A DNA stretch of 64,000 nt from Perkinsus olseni (GCA_013115135.1 JABANP010000003.1:310001-374000); one strand, 5' to 3'; counted from the first letter of the stretch, positions 45,901 to 55,384 are shown. Numbers and translations are program-made. Notes: a model not told the origin generated them from the letters alone.

Positions 45901-48900
45901 ACTACTTGAACCGCTATGCCGAAGATGAGGACCCTGTGGAGGATGACTCAGGCGACGCACCATCTGGCGGTACTAACGTGGCCAACTACTTGAACCGCTA
46001 TGCCGAAGATGAGGACCCTGTGGAGGATGACTCAGGCGACGCACGTGACGGTGAACTACAGGCCCTTGACAACCTACCACCATGGGAACTACTACAACGA
46101 GAATGGTCATACGACGAGAACACACCTCTAGGGCGCGTGATTGTCAGGGCCCCTTGGCGGACCACTGCCAGACCACCACTAAACTACCGTCAAGCCGCTC
46201 AACGCGGGGCTCGATCTACTAGCAGGTTGACGACCACTCAGCAGGATGCCTTTCAGGCTGCACTAGACACCTACATTGACCGTAGGTTCTGCGCTGTGGT
46301 ACAGTGCAACAGTGCCGATGACTACAAAAAGAGTCCTCCGTTTGAAGCGTGTCAGAAGGCTTGGGACGTTCTCACTAGAGGCACTTGTTATGAAGGCACT
46401 ACTGTAATGAGACCCAAGCACTACACGCCGGCTCATACGGTGTTTCGAGACCAGCATCCCACTACTCCATGTCGAATTGTTCTCGACTACCGAGTACTAA
46501 ACCGGTATCTGCTCCGCGGTGGCCGATCTCAACATGACCTCCAAGGGACCTTACTACAAGTCCGTGGCTTCAAGTACTTTGTGGCTTCTGATATTTCAAA
46601 AGCTTTCTGCCAAATGAAATCGTCACTCTATGATCTGGCCTACACCAACTACACATGCATCGGAGACTACACCGTTCTATGGAGCAGCGTTGCCTTTGGT
46701 ACTACTAGCGCTCCCAATTTCCTAGAGTGTAGTACTCACGACATCTCCCTGGAGGCCGAATCCTTGAGAAGGTTGGGTGCGTCACTGACTACCAGCACTA
46801 CAGTTGACTCGAAGCTGTTCAACGATGAGGCCCTGAACGAGATCCTACTAAGACCAAGTCAAGAAGCCTTTGACTACGTTCGGAGTGGCCCAGCTATACC
46901 CCGCAGGCTTACACTCTTGAAGTATGTTGACGACCTCTTCAATGGCGGAGACACTCAGGAACTAGCCCTCAAGTGTAACAGCTTCTCTCTTCACTTACTA
47001 GGCGGCCATGGTTTCAAGGCGGATGCTATCAAAAACGTTCAGTCTTGGACTAAGGCTGCTACTGATGACACGTCGCAGAAGTCGCTTCTTGGTTACCACT
47101 ATCACAACGAGAGCCTCTATGTTGTCTACTCTGGTGACTTCCCCCATGGTGTTACTACTAAGCGAGAAGCCTGCTCTGCCTTGGCTTCCCTATACGACCC
47201 ATTGGGACTACTACTAGAGTATGACCTAAAAGGTCGGCTCATCTGGAGACGCATCTGCGAACAGCACAAGGCGTGGTCTGAGACTCTCCACACCAACGTG
47301 GCCAACGATGTGAGTGACTGGATCGCCGAGTGCACTATCGCCACTAAAGTTGGTATCCCTCGACACGTGAGTGTCAACCAACAACCACTACTAGTATGCA
47401 CCGATGCGTCTTGTGACCTTTGGGGAGTTGATATCCGCTGTACGGATGCCACTACGGTCTCCCCTAGACTGCTCAGTCGAGGAGGTGTCTTTCCTAAAGG
47501 ACAAACTAAGTGGACAATCCCCCGAAAGGAGCTAGTTGCCCTATACAAGGGACTACAACTACTCAAAGCCATGTCACCATACCTACCGGTGCCTAGTTAC
47601 TACAAGCCTCATCATGTCCCTCTAGACCCGTTGGCCCCGGTACTAGAAGCTCGTCAAGTTCGGTTACTCTGCGACAGTGAGATCACTATCTATCGACTAC
47701 GCAGACCAGCTAACGATAAACGGCTACCAGCGGTCGAGCGGCGACGTCTGGTCGAGATCCGTAAGCTCTGTAAAGAGCTAGACGTCATAGTACTACATGT
47801 GCCTTCGGCGCTGAACTATGCCGATAGTATCTCACGAGCGAAAGCTCCTGATGACATCAATGGTAGCGAGGTGCTGAATTCCCTAACTACTACTAAGGTG
47901 ATCTACGACTACCGAAGCCAACCCGACGAGTTCAATGAGGATTCAGTTGAGTCGAATCCAACTACAACACCCTCGGTACTGGCTATTAACGAAGACGGTA
48001 TTGATCTACCAGAGGCTGGCCCACTACCAGACGACCAACGACAAGAACTCGAGGCCCTCATGAACTACGCCAAACCAACTGACCGGATAACTAGTGGGCT
48101 TTTTGAAGACTCACAATACACCACTTGCGTCACGCAGTGTGTGTTACGCTCACAACAAGAAGATGAGGATATCTGTGGACTCAAGGCTATACTACAAGGG
48201 ACCGCCACTATGTCTCATTTCGGAGTACGTGCTACTCGACTACAACGGCTCGCTAGAGTGTGCTTCCTAGACGACGACGGCTTACTACGTCGATACCCTG
48301 AACCACACCGACTAACGGAGCCTCACAACGATAAGGGGGTCTTATGTTTAGGTAGGAGCTTGTATTCCGCGTTTCTGGTGCGGGTACTAGCCACGATCCT
48401 ACACTACTTACATGGTCACCTTGGTACTAAACGAGTACACATTCTGCTGAGACGAGACTATTGGCGGGACTCCATGTTCAAGTTGGTGCGGCTAACTATA
48501 GGATCCTGCGTCCCCTGTCTAAAGGCGCGAGCCACTAGACAGCACAACTATCTGGTTACACAAGTCCAGACCCTACTGACGGAAGCTTTATGGCAACTAG
48601 TTGGTATTGACATAGCCGGCCCCTACGGCAGACAGTCCACTGCTAGCCCCTCGAGCTCTGCTCTCGGTGACGACTCTGATAAGGATCACTACATACTACT
48701 AGTACACGACTATGTGAGCGGCTTTACCGTCGCTCGACCTATGCGGAACTCTAAATCTACTACGGTCGCTGCTGTACTAGATAGTATCTTCCTAGAACAC
48801 GGAAGTCCTGCGGTACTACTTACCGACAATGACCGCACTATCCTGTCTAGTAAAGCTGTCAAGCTCATACTAGCGCGGCATGGAACTAAGCACTATCTAC

Positions 48901-50372
48901 TACCTAGCTATTCCTACTACTTGGGATTCTGGGAAAGAGCGCACAAGGATTTTGTGCAGGTTACACGGGCACTACAATCAAGCCGTCCTATTACTGGCCC
49001 AGAAGCTAACACTAGTGTCATGGAGAACGCCTACATCGCCGACTACCTAGTTGCCGTCCGAGCCTACAACCACACTCCACGACTTTGGGCCAATACTAGT
49101 CCGTTTGAACTACACTACGGCTATGCGGGACGACTACCTGGACTACACCCAGAAATGGACAATTCTGTCGACTGGGACACCCTTAATGTTCGATATTCCA
49201 CTACCGATATCGTCGACTACGTCCACAAGAATATCCCACTGCTGACAGAAGCTCGTGAGAAGATAGAAACTACACTAGGTGAATACCTGGAACTATGGCG
49301 TATCAAGCAACAGCATCATCTACAACGTTATGCTACTGACAACCCCAATGACTACGACCCCAAACTATTCGATCTAGTCTTCACTACTAAACGGTCCGAC
49401 ACCTCCATTGGCAATCATCTCCAAACTTATTGGAGTGGTCCGTACACCATAGTGGAACTACAAGGGTCGTCAATGGTCAAGGTCATACATGGTATACTAT
49501 TAGAAGGCGTGGGTGGTGTAGAAGCCGGTCAAGACCGGACTACCGCTATAGTTCCGCTAATTTATGGTGCCTCTGAGTCCTTCTCGCTCAAGAATGTGGT
49601 CCACGCTAGTGCACTACAAGAAACCATACTCAACTACTACCGACGATCTCAAAGAGCCTATCTTGATTCAGACGGCACGTTACGGACTATGAAGCTAACT
49701 ACACCATCACAACCTAATGATGCTACCTTGGTGGCTAGAGCAAGAGACCAAACTGCACTAAGGCACGCTCGGCGATCGACTACGACTTCGGCCCCATCAG
49801 ACGAGAATGCCGACGAAGACTCCATGAGTGGTGCGGTTGGCTCGGGTACTCCAACACAACCAAGTGAAGAAGGACAACTAGAAGCAGCAGAAGATTGTCA
49901 AGAAGCCGACTCCTCTGATTCGCGTACCAGCTGGGTGACTCCTCCCGCTGCAGATGACATCGACGGACCCCTCGACGAGGCTGCGGGACTGCCTGAAGCT
50001 GGTCATGGAGAAGTCAGCATCACGAAACTACAAGACCACTTTGGGGTGTCGAGGAGACCTATCTTCGGCATGTTCATGGACTCTATCCCCACTATGGGTT
50101 CCGTGGTGGCAAGTACTACTGCTCCTCATATTGGACTAGCGAAGGTGGTTGACGACGCTGTGGGCGATGATTATATAAAGCTACAAGCCTTAGACGTTGT
50201 GGAAGAGGATGGCATCATAACTACCCCTGAGCTTAGTAACATCGACCCTTACAACGTCGACTATCATTCGACTATCTATGTGAGGCCTACCACCTCGACA
50301 TGGACCAGAACGAGAGGCAAACAGCTACGGGAACTTTTGACTAGTCTCATCACTCTCCTAACAGAAGCTTAG
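42930..50372 (+). CDS. Gag-Pol polyprotein of the LTR retrotransposon
   Basis: A single open frame of 2,480 codons, with no stop or shift between gag and pol. Residues 1-240 are Pro/Tyr/Gly-rich, followed by a capsid-like helical region. Zinc knuckles lie near 520-590: CFRCNKAGHSAKNC, CKICGNPAHTTDDC and CHRCNNPGHLAYVC. Protease DTGAD is near 685. Residues 904-1038 are 28-residue tandem repeats. The RT has VLDYRVLNRYL, ASDISKAFCQMK and YVDD at 1332, followed by the LYDPLGLL block. RNase H begins LLVCTDASCDLWG. Integrase has an HHCC zinc finger (HGHLGTKRV...CVPC) near 1827 and the triad D1894, D1966, E2002, with exactly 35 residues between the last two. The 240-residue tail after integrase is acidic, then globular, with no known domain. 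Translation as one frame would make Gag and Pol equimolar unless processed. Confidence 0.95.
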   Translation: MSPTNNSAAAHTGEDGAGRTPANEELHDVGIHNQSGDPPPVYGPRPLPPQYTTNPTGAEDATTTGPYPVPAGPTRQTDDSNYCHPVIPGPQRPGPLHSTASYPGDGRYYGTDPYGVTVPVRSANQRGQPPVPTDPRSVLLPPPPPYYVPPGDYRGQYAPSGPGNYPVPHGNPPYPKPDYRGQQDNYNYAPQLPRPVSAPGPYPPFVGIPNYPNQPVGYGLPPHQTLPGIFYVPRKRANTHYGWCEGCNDYNCSAQISMKDYDSAERVVDSLKPSAAFKGAEDYRSGTTFIEEMNTKTEGHPDVVRYLWLKRYTTSYVWNFITDAIQPPTRCHRAYGYQMQQLLDRLHLHYDSLDHVHRVSDDLARCVQGERSVYQFIRKLETMASELYDLGSPVRYRDLKVRLHKGLRSIHLRQRLDIDLVNDYMSFEQFRDRVLHHHKQLVSYYGSKYDKDETDDINSGLRRSKDNSTRARTAKEYTPRSTTSRDRSYSPRRSSVNYVDNDGSESDYSVKHLLAIKNDVTGFTCFRCNKAGHSAKNCPELQPANLDSRCKICGNPAHTTDDCRINTDRLVCHRCNNPGHLAYVCGTKLQTPPPSRVTTGQPTNRSSTSGTGKGSGPKPTTKGKVNTNVHATFLNNGTAEVERHCYTLRSSRTRPPTPDPRVRHREGMMTGYVTIEETEVTAIYDTGADVSLITAECLNYVAPDADLEPEVINTLSAANGGHLHTIGNVRLRVSTTRVSAIDNFLVTTVPLSHPVILGCPTMSRLRTRITISPAGYHIETNWETKTTNNKVRFNDYVDFTARHVEDEAPAEDDSNAVLQEDDLDKYDYITNYKINCINQLCHQEGILVHNGAETLSTTPWLSIPATIVPTMINELSLIRGQGPSNDGKNETNTTRSLAPPKQSNVANYLNRYAEDEDPVEDDSGDAPSGGTNVANYLNHYAEDEDPVEDDSGDAPSGGTNVANYLNHYTEDEDPVEDDSGDAPSGGTNVANYLNRYAEDEDPVEDDSGDAPSGGTNVANYLNRYAEDEDPVEDDSGDARDGELQALDNLPPWELLQREWSYDENTPLGRVIVRAPWRTTARPPLNYRQAAQRGARSTSRLTTTQQDAFQAALDTYIDRRFCAVVQCNSADDYKKSPPFEACQKAWDVLTRGTCYEGTTVMRPKHYTPAHTVFRDQHPTTPCRIVLDYRVLNRYLLRGGRSQHDLQGTLLQVRGFKYFVASDISKAFCQMKSSLYDLAYTNYTCIGDYTVLWSSVAFGTTSAPNFLECSTHDISLEAESLRRLGASLTTSTTVDSKLFNDEALNEILLRPSQEAFDYVRSGPAIPRRLTLLKYVDDLFNGGDTQELALKCNSFSLHLLGGHGFKADAIKNVQSWTKAATDDTSQKSLLGYHYHNESLYVVYSGDFPHGVTTKREACSALASLYDPLGLLLEYDLKGRLIWRRICEQHKAWSETLHTNVANDVSDWIAECTIATKVGIPRHVSVNQQPLLVCTDASCDLWGVDIRCTDATTVSPRLLSRGGVFPKGQTKWTIPRKELVALYKGLQLLKAMSPYLPVPSYYKPHHVPLDPLAPVLEARQVRLLCDSEITIYRLRRPANDKRLPAVERRRLVEIRKLCKELDVIVLHVPSALNYADSISRAKAPDDINGSEVLNSLTTTKVIYDYRSQPDEFNEDSVESNPTTTPSVLAINEDGIDLPEAGPLPDDQRQELEALMNYAKPTDRITSGLFEDSQYTTCVTQCVLRSQQEDEDICGLKAILQGTATMSHFGVRATRLQRLARVCFLDDDGLLRRYPEPHRLTEPHNDKGVLCLGRSLYSAFLVRVLATILHYLHGHLGTKRVHILLRRDYWRDSMFKLVRLTIGSCVPCLKARATRQHNYLVTQVQTLLTEALWQLVGIDIAGPYGRQSTASPSSSALGDDSDKDHYILLVHDYVSGFTVARPMRNSKSTTVAAVLDSIFLEHGSPAVLLTDNDRTILSSKAVKLILARHGTKHYLLPSYSYYLGFWERAHKDFVQVTRALQSSRPITGPEANTSVMENAYIADYLVAVRAYNHTPRLWANTSPFELHYGYAGRLPGLHPEMDNSVDWDTLNVRYSTTDIVDYVHKNIPLLTEAREKIETTLGEYLELWRIKQQHHLQRYATDNPNDYDPKLFDLVFTTKRSDTSIGNHLQTYWSGPYTIVELQGSSMVKVIHGILLEGVGGVEAGQDRTTAIVPLIYGASESFSLKNVVHASALQETILNYYRRSQRAYLDSDGTLRTMKLTTPSQPNDATLVARARDQTALRHARRSTTTSAPSDENADEDSMSGAVGSGTPTQPSEEGQLEAAEDCQEADSSDSRTSWVTPPAADDIDGPLDEAAGLPEAGHGEVSITKLQDHFGVSRRPIFGMFMDSIPTMGSVVASTTAPHIGLAKVVDDAVGDDYIKLQALDVVEEDGIITTPELSNIDPYNVDYHSTIYVRPTTSTWTRTRGKQLRELLTSLITLLTEA
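45639..46043 (+). repeat. 84-bp in-frame tandem repeats, 4.8 copies
   Basis: Copies start at 45639, 45723, 45807, 45891 and 45975; the last is 69 bp. Each encodes NVANYLNxYxEDEDPVEDDS plus GDAPSGGT, with only Arg/His and Ala/Thr differences. A diverged relative (HVEDEAPAEDDSNA) lies upstream near 45340, so the array probably grew from it. Confidence 0.95.
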
Positions 50373-50750
50373 GTTCGTGACGCTCTTTGCGTAACGCAAA
50401 ATGTCTACTTTTTCGTAGCTTACTGCCTTCGTATCGTCCTGTCTATTACTGTTATTTCTTGTACTGTATGACTGCCAACTATCCTTTGTGAACCTTTGAT
50501 AAGTTCACCTACCCACCCTAGTTTGTTCTACTAGCAATAGGTTGATGACTATGTTCTACTCGTGATTAGAAGTAGACAACCAGGTTGTGACACTACCTCT
50601 GTGCGGACGTGCAATTTGCACGCATGTGCTAGAATGGCATGTTCCTAATCATAGATGGTGTGATCTAAGACCTTTACTAATAGTAAATTACTATTACTAG
50701 CTCTGATCTATTTGTGCCTAGACTATTAGCGAGAGTTGTTTCCCTCTTAT
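50373..50750 (+). other. spacer between retrotransposon ORFs
   Basis: About 380 bp. An inverted repeat TTTGCGT (50386-50392) A ACGCAAA (50394-50400) lies just after the Gag-Pol stop. The TTCGTGACGCTC motif here recurs after the second ORF. Later parts are rich in CTACTAG/TAGTAA. Confidence 0.7.
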
Positions 50751-51833
50751 ATGTCGACAACAGGTGAAGACTTCAACACAGTTATTGCTGGTTACAAGGC
50801 TCTCTCCGACGAGGAACTAGCCGAAGACCCAACTACTAATCTAAGTATTATCACTGAACTCTACAAGGGGTGTGAAGACTATGTAGACTACAAGGCCGTC
50901 CAAGAAAGACTAGTGAGACTCGCTGCCACTAAGATTGCTAAGGACATTGATCCTCTGGCTACAGTCAACGACGACGAATTAGACGAACTACGTCATAGGT
51001 TGTGGCAGAAGGATGCTAACTTAGGCCATATTTCTACTACCACTACATTATCCACTCCTATCGTCGACTACAACTACTCAGGTGAGGTGCTTGAAGTCAA
51101 TATTGCCGAGGACAAGGAAGATGGCTTGAGAGCTTCCACTCCTGACTTCCTCAAGCATGGTCTACTAAGGCTGAGGTATACCCCTACTATCGCCAACAAT
51201 GTGCTAACTACTTATGATATGAAACTACAGAAGATTAGACTACGCAATGTTCCAGTGGTTAGCTCGGTGTGCTGGGGTCGCTTAGACCCTGCACTAAAAA
51301 GGTTTACACTACATGGCGAGACGACCCTCCCTACTACGACTATCACTGTAGATACTATCAAGCAGTACGGCCTTGACACTAATTATGCCCAACTAGACGA
51401 TCTTGGGAAATTGGTTAGATGGAGTGTCGTTGAAGGGTTTTTAACCGTGGAGGGGTTCTGGCCTTATAGTACTACCGGCCATATTTTAGGATTATCACCA
51501 CTACGTCACGACCGTGAACTAGCTGTTGTCGACGACTACTTCATTCCCATAGCTGTCCATCACGCTTACCAGAGGTTGTACACCTACTATAAGAGCATAT
51601 TCCTTAGTACCATCAAGCGTGGAGCTACTGCAGCTAATGATTACGGTATCGTCGATAGACTGCAATCTTTAAGTAGTACGATGAGTAGGATCTACTATCA
51701 CTACGAGGGTTACCTACAACTACTAGTGGCCGACACTATTGATGATGTCGTCGACATTGAGGCGTTACGTCTCGCTGAGCTGGGTGTCTACTACAAGTCA
51801 CCTGATGAGTCTGGCACAACCATGAAGGATTAG
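50751..51833 (+). CDS. second ORF of the retrotransposon, unknown function
   Basis: 360 codons from MSTTGEDFNTVIAGYKAL to a TAG. The frame is open further upstream, but the first ATG is at 50751. Acidic, soluble-looking, with no signal peptide, no transmembrane segment and no furin-like site, so it does not look like an envelope. Predicted helical N-terminus (SIITELYKGCEDYVDYKAVQ), then beta-rich middle (LRLRYTPTI, IRLRNVPVVSSVCWGRLD), and a Tyr-rich C-terminal half (YQRLYTYYKSIF, IYYHYEGYLQLLVAD). It shares the ACTACTA-rich codon style of Gag-Pol, so it belongs to the element and is not a captured neighbour. No family recognised. A Gag-like, chaperone or accessory role is possible. Confidence 0.8.
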   Translation: MSTTGEDFNTVIAGYKALSDEELAEDPTTNLSIITELYKGCEDYVDYKAVQERLVRLAATKIAKDIDPLATVNDDELDELRHRLWQKDANLGHISTTTTLSTPIVDYNYSGEVLEVNIAEDKEDGLRASTPDFLKHGLLRLRYTPTIANNVLTTYDMKLQKIRLRNVPVVSSVCWGRLDPALKRFTLHGETTLPTTTITVDTIKQYGLDTNYAQLDDLGKLVRWSVVEGFLTVEGFWPYSTTGHILGLSPLRHDRELAVVDDYFIPIAVHHAYQRLYTYYKSIFLSTIKRGATAANDYGIVDRLQSLSSTMSRIYYHYEGYLQLLVADTIDDVVDIEALRLAELGVYYKSPDESGTTMKD

Positions 51834-51996
51834 GTGACGCTCGTCACTAGATGGAGAGATGATTACTACCCTTTTTGCTCGAGATTTTTTTTGTGACTAC
51901 CATTTTTTCTTCCTGTGGTACCGTTGACTGGCTGTCCATTTTGGGTACTAATACTACTACTATTGCTTGCACTATTAGTCGTATTAGCGTGGCCAA

Positions 51997-52464
51997 TGCG
52001 CAACCTCGCGGCTTGAGAAGTTGCGATAGCGAACGCCCAAGATGTGCGCATCCAAAACGGCGACAGTTTTATTTCGACTACTACTGCTAGCCTTTTGCCG
52101 ACTGTTGAACTACTCGACTAGCTTATCCTTCGGTGGAGTGTAAGCACGGTTACAGTGCTTAGCACTCCGTCGAACTAGCTGTGATAACTGCTAGTTAGTG
52201 TCTGCTATAGACCAGTGATGGTAACTAGATTGGTATTACTAGTCGGTATTGAGCAATTACTATGAGGACCTCTGCAACTATAGCTCAAGTGACTACTCTG
52301 ATTATCTCTCTAGTATTGAGTTAATCTAGTGGCGTGACTAGTAATCGTGTAATCGTTCGGATTCGGTTAATCCACGGTCCTCCGGTGGTGTTGTTGGCTC
52401 CAGATTACCTCCATTCCGAGGTTCCTCTCCAGCTTTACCACTGCTGCCGCCGCTGGACCGCGCA
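51997..52464 (+). repeat. 3' LTR
   Basis: 468 bp, no difference seen from the 5' LTR. Preceded by GTATTAGCGTGGCCAA, which is not a polypurine tract; the nearest purine-rich run is GATGGAGAGATGA near 51850. Confidence 0.95.
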
Positions 52465-52468
52465 CGGG
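52465..52468. repeat. target-site duplication, right copy (CGGG)
   Basis: Matches 40862-40865. It is followed by a CGG-rich run (to about 52485), so chance identity of 4 GC bases cannot be fully excluded. Confidence 0.7.
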
Positions 52469-53631
52469 CCGGCGGCGGCGGCGGTATTCTGGAGAAACCG
52501 CGACAGGACCAAATCCGGAGCAAGCCTTCCGAATGACTAACCTCTATACCAACCGATCGCTAGTAGATTTTAATCCTATCATCGTAGTCGGAAATCATGC
52601 GTTGAGCGATAGTAGCCTAGGTCGTGGGAGTAGTGGCTCAAATGACTAGTAATCACCTCAAATAGCTACTAGTACTAAGTCTTTTACAAACAGTATATAG
52701 ACTGTACTACACTGTAGTAACTACAGTGGTGCTAGAGCTGCTACATTCTATTGCAGCGGCGCTTCCAGCCGATCCCTAGTCGCCTGTAATCTATACGCTT
52801 CCAACTCGCTCTCAAAAAGCAGTAGTTCGGCCTCGAGCGTTTCAAATATCTAGTCGTTTCAACTTGTTCGGGGTTTGGCGTCTAGCCTGGGCGCACGTGA
52901 CCTTACATCTCATCAAGATGGTAGTGTAAAGCTGCTTTGTAGATGGCGAATTTTGGCGCGGATGGAGTTGAAGGAAGAATTCCGCAATCAGTATCTGAAG
53001 CCCGGGAATGAATTTCAGAATCATCTCCGGGTTTGAGAATTCGCTCAAGATGTCGGCTGGCGCCAAAATTTTTGCGGTCGACTTTCGTTCATCACTGCTT
53101 CAAGTGCCCGACCCCCGCTCGCGCGCCACGTGGCCTCATCGTTGCATGTAGCATACCGGTCTTATGGTTGCATGTGGAAGCTGTCGAGTTTCATTGTCTC
53201 GTAACAAATAGAATGTCACCAACAAAAAGTTACAAGCAGCGGCGATCTCAAGGGGCTCCATCGCCCTCCTGTTTGTTTCGATTCTGAGGACTTCGCATCT
53301 GATAGCCCTAACAGGGGTGACGGACGGCTCATGCGTGACAGTCAGAGGCAGACGCTGCAGGTTCTCGGCGATCGTCGCGCGGCTTCTCACCGAAAACAGC
53401 GGGTCAACGAAGGATCCGACGGTCTCAGAGAGGACGGAGTGGCCTTGGTGCGAGCAGCCCTCCCCGATCGAGGTACCTACATTGCGCTGTCAGGAGAGTA
53501 GTCGGTCAGCAGGTTCATAGCTGACGATTGGGTTGGCAGTTACAGTACCAAACCTACGTGCATGCCTCGGGGCTTCCATTATGAGGGCGCTCTAGGGCAG
53601 GTAGTGTCGTCGACTACCGCATCTCGAAACT
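52465..53631. other. 3' flank of the retrotransposon, no supported gene
   Basis: A short (CGG)n run at 52470-52485, then sequence with ACTAGT/CTAGTA motifs to about 52740 that resembles the element in style but not in alignment. Frames at 53033-53287 and 53317-53520 are not convincing. The first kinase exon should begin near the end of this stretch. Confidence 0.45.
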
Positions 53632-55384
53632 TTGTATCAACAGTGTCAGGGGTCGTACGGCTGTGTGGTTGCCGCGACACGGACGCCTGATGGTGCACCG
53701 GTGGCGCTGAAGATGTTCTCGAACACGTCCCACATCGTGCAGCCTAGCTCAAGTGACCCTGACTGGTCTACCCTTAGAGAGCTCAGAGTCCTGCGGCTCT
53801 TGCCTACCTGTGAGTTCATTGTACCACCACTAGAGGTAATGCTGCCGTTCGTCGCGACTGTACTGCCAGACAACAGCTTCAGGTTGTTCGATGCGGTCCA
53901 GGCGACCGCACATTATGCCTCGTCTCGGAGATGATGGGTGAGTCTCTGGAGTCCTACATTTACTACGTCTACACTCAAAGCTACTCCCCGCATTCCGTGG
54001 CAACTGCGACCTCGTCGTCCAGCGGCAGTGGTGGCGACTCCGGCGAGCCAATGTAGTACTGTTGACGTCGTGTGCTCGTCTTAGAAATCTTCGACGCGTC
54101 GGACAAAGCGGATCTCTGTCCGGTATGGACCCAACTCGAAGTCTTTTCCCCGGTCTTCGGCAACGAACTCTGATACTCAGTTGTCGAAGGGCGAGTCCGA
54201 ATTCATAGCGCCCTCGCTAACCCCGACGGGACAGGTGTTGGGGTTCTCGCCATCCTTTGTTTCGCAGGAGTCCAAATCTACTGAGTACTTTCAACCACTG
54301 CTCGATCCGCTGGATCGCCCAACTCCTATGTGCTCTGCAATTCCTCCATGACTGTGGAGTTGGCCATCGAGACGTCAAATGCGCGAATATCCTTCTGCCA
54401 CTAGGCGCTGGGCGGGCACTAGAGAAAGCAGGCTCAGTACACCGACTAAGAGTGTGAGTACAACACTAAATGATGAGGGTTCAGTGAACCACGCCGTAGG
54501 CCCAAGGTCAAGCTGTGTGACTTTGGTCTCGCTCGTCCCTACGTTCGCCAGCGAGATAAAACTCGAGAAAGTCCCAACAGCAGGCGGAGGGACACAGCTC
54601 CTGAGAGACTTCATAGGGCTTCGGACTATGGAGGGTGAGATGTGGTTCCGTGGCCTTTTCCTGACGGGGCGGGGCAGGTACACGCAGCACGTGGGGACTC
54701 CGGTGTGTTTGGCACCGGAGGTCCTGTGTTGGTCGAAGTACTACAGCCTGGCTGAGGCGGATCTGTGGAGCTTGGCAGCTGATGTCATAGCACGACTGAT
54801 ATCAGGGCCCTGGCCTTGCGGTCTCTTCTCGGAAGACTATGGCGGTGTTGGCTACATCGAGGGTAGGCAGATGTATCTCAGGCTACGTAACCTGAGTGAA
54901 TGGCAGGAAGTAAACTGGATGACATCCATGATCAAGACGGATGGATACTACGGCGGATAGCGTCGGTCATCGGCAGGCCTTCGGATAGGGAGCTCAAAGC
55001 GATCTGCAGGTGCGGTCGGGATCGGCTGCCTAAGGGCGATTCTTCTTTCACTCAGGAACCTTCCCTACCGTCGCGTCCTCGAGAGCCAGTACTTCTCCGA
55101 CCTGCCAGCATCGTCCTCGGACAGCGCCGACTCAGGACTGCGAGAGTAGGCAAGGCAGCGGCTGTTCGGTGGGCCCGATCTTGGTGATGGTACCCAGGCT
55201 CTACGAGACCTGCTGCCCCACTGGCTACAGCCTTCTGAGGAGCATACTTCGGTGGGACCCCGCGGATCGAGCCACTCTGCAGGACGCGATGGCCAACGAG
55301 TTTTTTTATACGATGGGGGACGAGGAATGGCCTGTCTGTGACTGGAAAGCTGAGGAACTTCAGTATTCGGAGGAGTTTGAGTAG
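53632..55384 (+). CDS. serine/threonine protein kinase, CMGC/CDK-like
   Basis: Kinase subdomains appear in order: GSYGCVVAATRTPDGAPVAL KMF (glycine loop and VAxK Lys), RELRVLRLL (helix C), LCLVSEMMGESLESYIYY (hinge), LLCALQFLHDCGVGHRDVKC ANILL (HRD catalytic loop, about 54320-54400), VKLCDFGLARPYV (DFG, about 54510), an intron (GTGAGATG...GGGCAG, about 54628-54676), then THVGTPVCLAPEVL-type activation segment (read as TQHVGTPVCLAPEVL), ADLWSLAADVIARL, LRRIASVIGRPSDREL, and ILRWDPADRATLQDAM (subdomain XI). The stop is at 55382-55384. The SVIGRPSDREL block is CMGC-like. The start is not seen. The frame moves near 53905-53925 before LCLVSEM; that step equals +2 or -1 and may be a small intron. 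Confidence 0.65.

Larger units (their letters stand above)
40866..52464 (+). mobile_element. complete LTR retrotransposon, BEL/Pao-like, 11.6 kb
   Basis: Two 468-bp LTRs (40866-41333 and 51997-52464) bracket an 1.6-kb leader, a 2,480-codon Gag-Pol frame, and a second ORF of 360 codons. The LTRs begin TGCGC and end GCGCA and are flanked by CGGG on both sides. Domain order is Gag with three zinc knuckles, aspartic protease, reverse transcriptase, RNase H, integrase, then a C-terminal extension. The YDPLGLL block after the RT and the TIPRKEL block in the RNase H region point to BEL/Pao rather than Ty3; this assignment is from memory of motifs. LTR identity and the open frames argue for recent insertion. 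There is no TGG-type primer site after the 5' LTR and no polypurine tract before the 3' LTR. Confidence 0.93.

Noticed and set aside
50751..51833. Second ORF as an envelope gene
   Set aside because: No signal peptide, transmembrane segment or Cys-rich ectodomain is seen.
40866..52464. Element as Ty1/copia or as a DIRS/tyrosine-recombinase element
   Set aside because: Integrase follows RT/RNase H, which excludes the copia order, and a D-D-35-E integrase with direct LTRs excludes DIRS.
52465..52740. Second, decayed LTR element after the 3' LTR
   Set aside because: ACTAGT-rich style resembles the element, but I found no alignable stretch.
53905..53925. Kinase frame change as another +1 case
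   Set aside because: The change equals +2 or -1 and could be a small intron, so it was left out of the +1 count.
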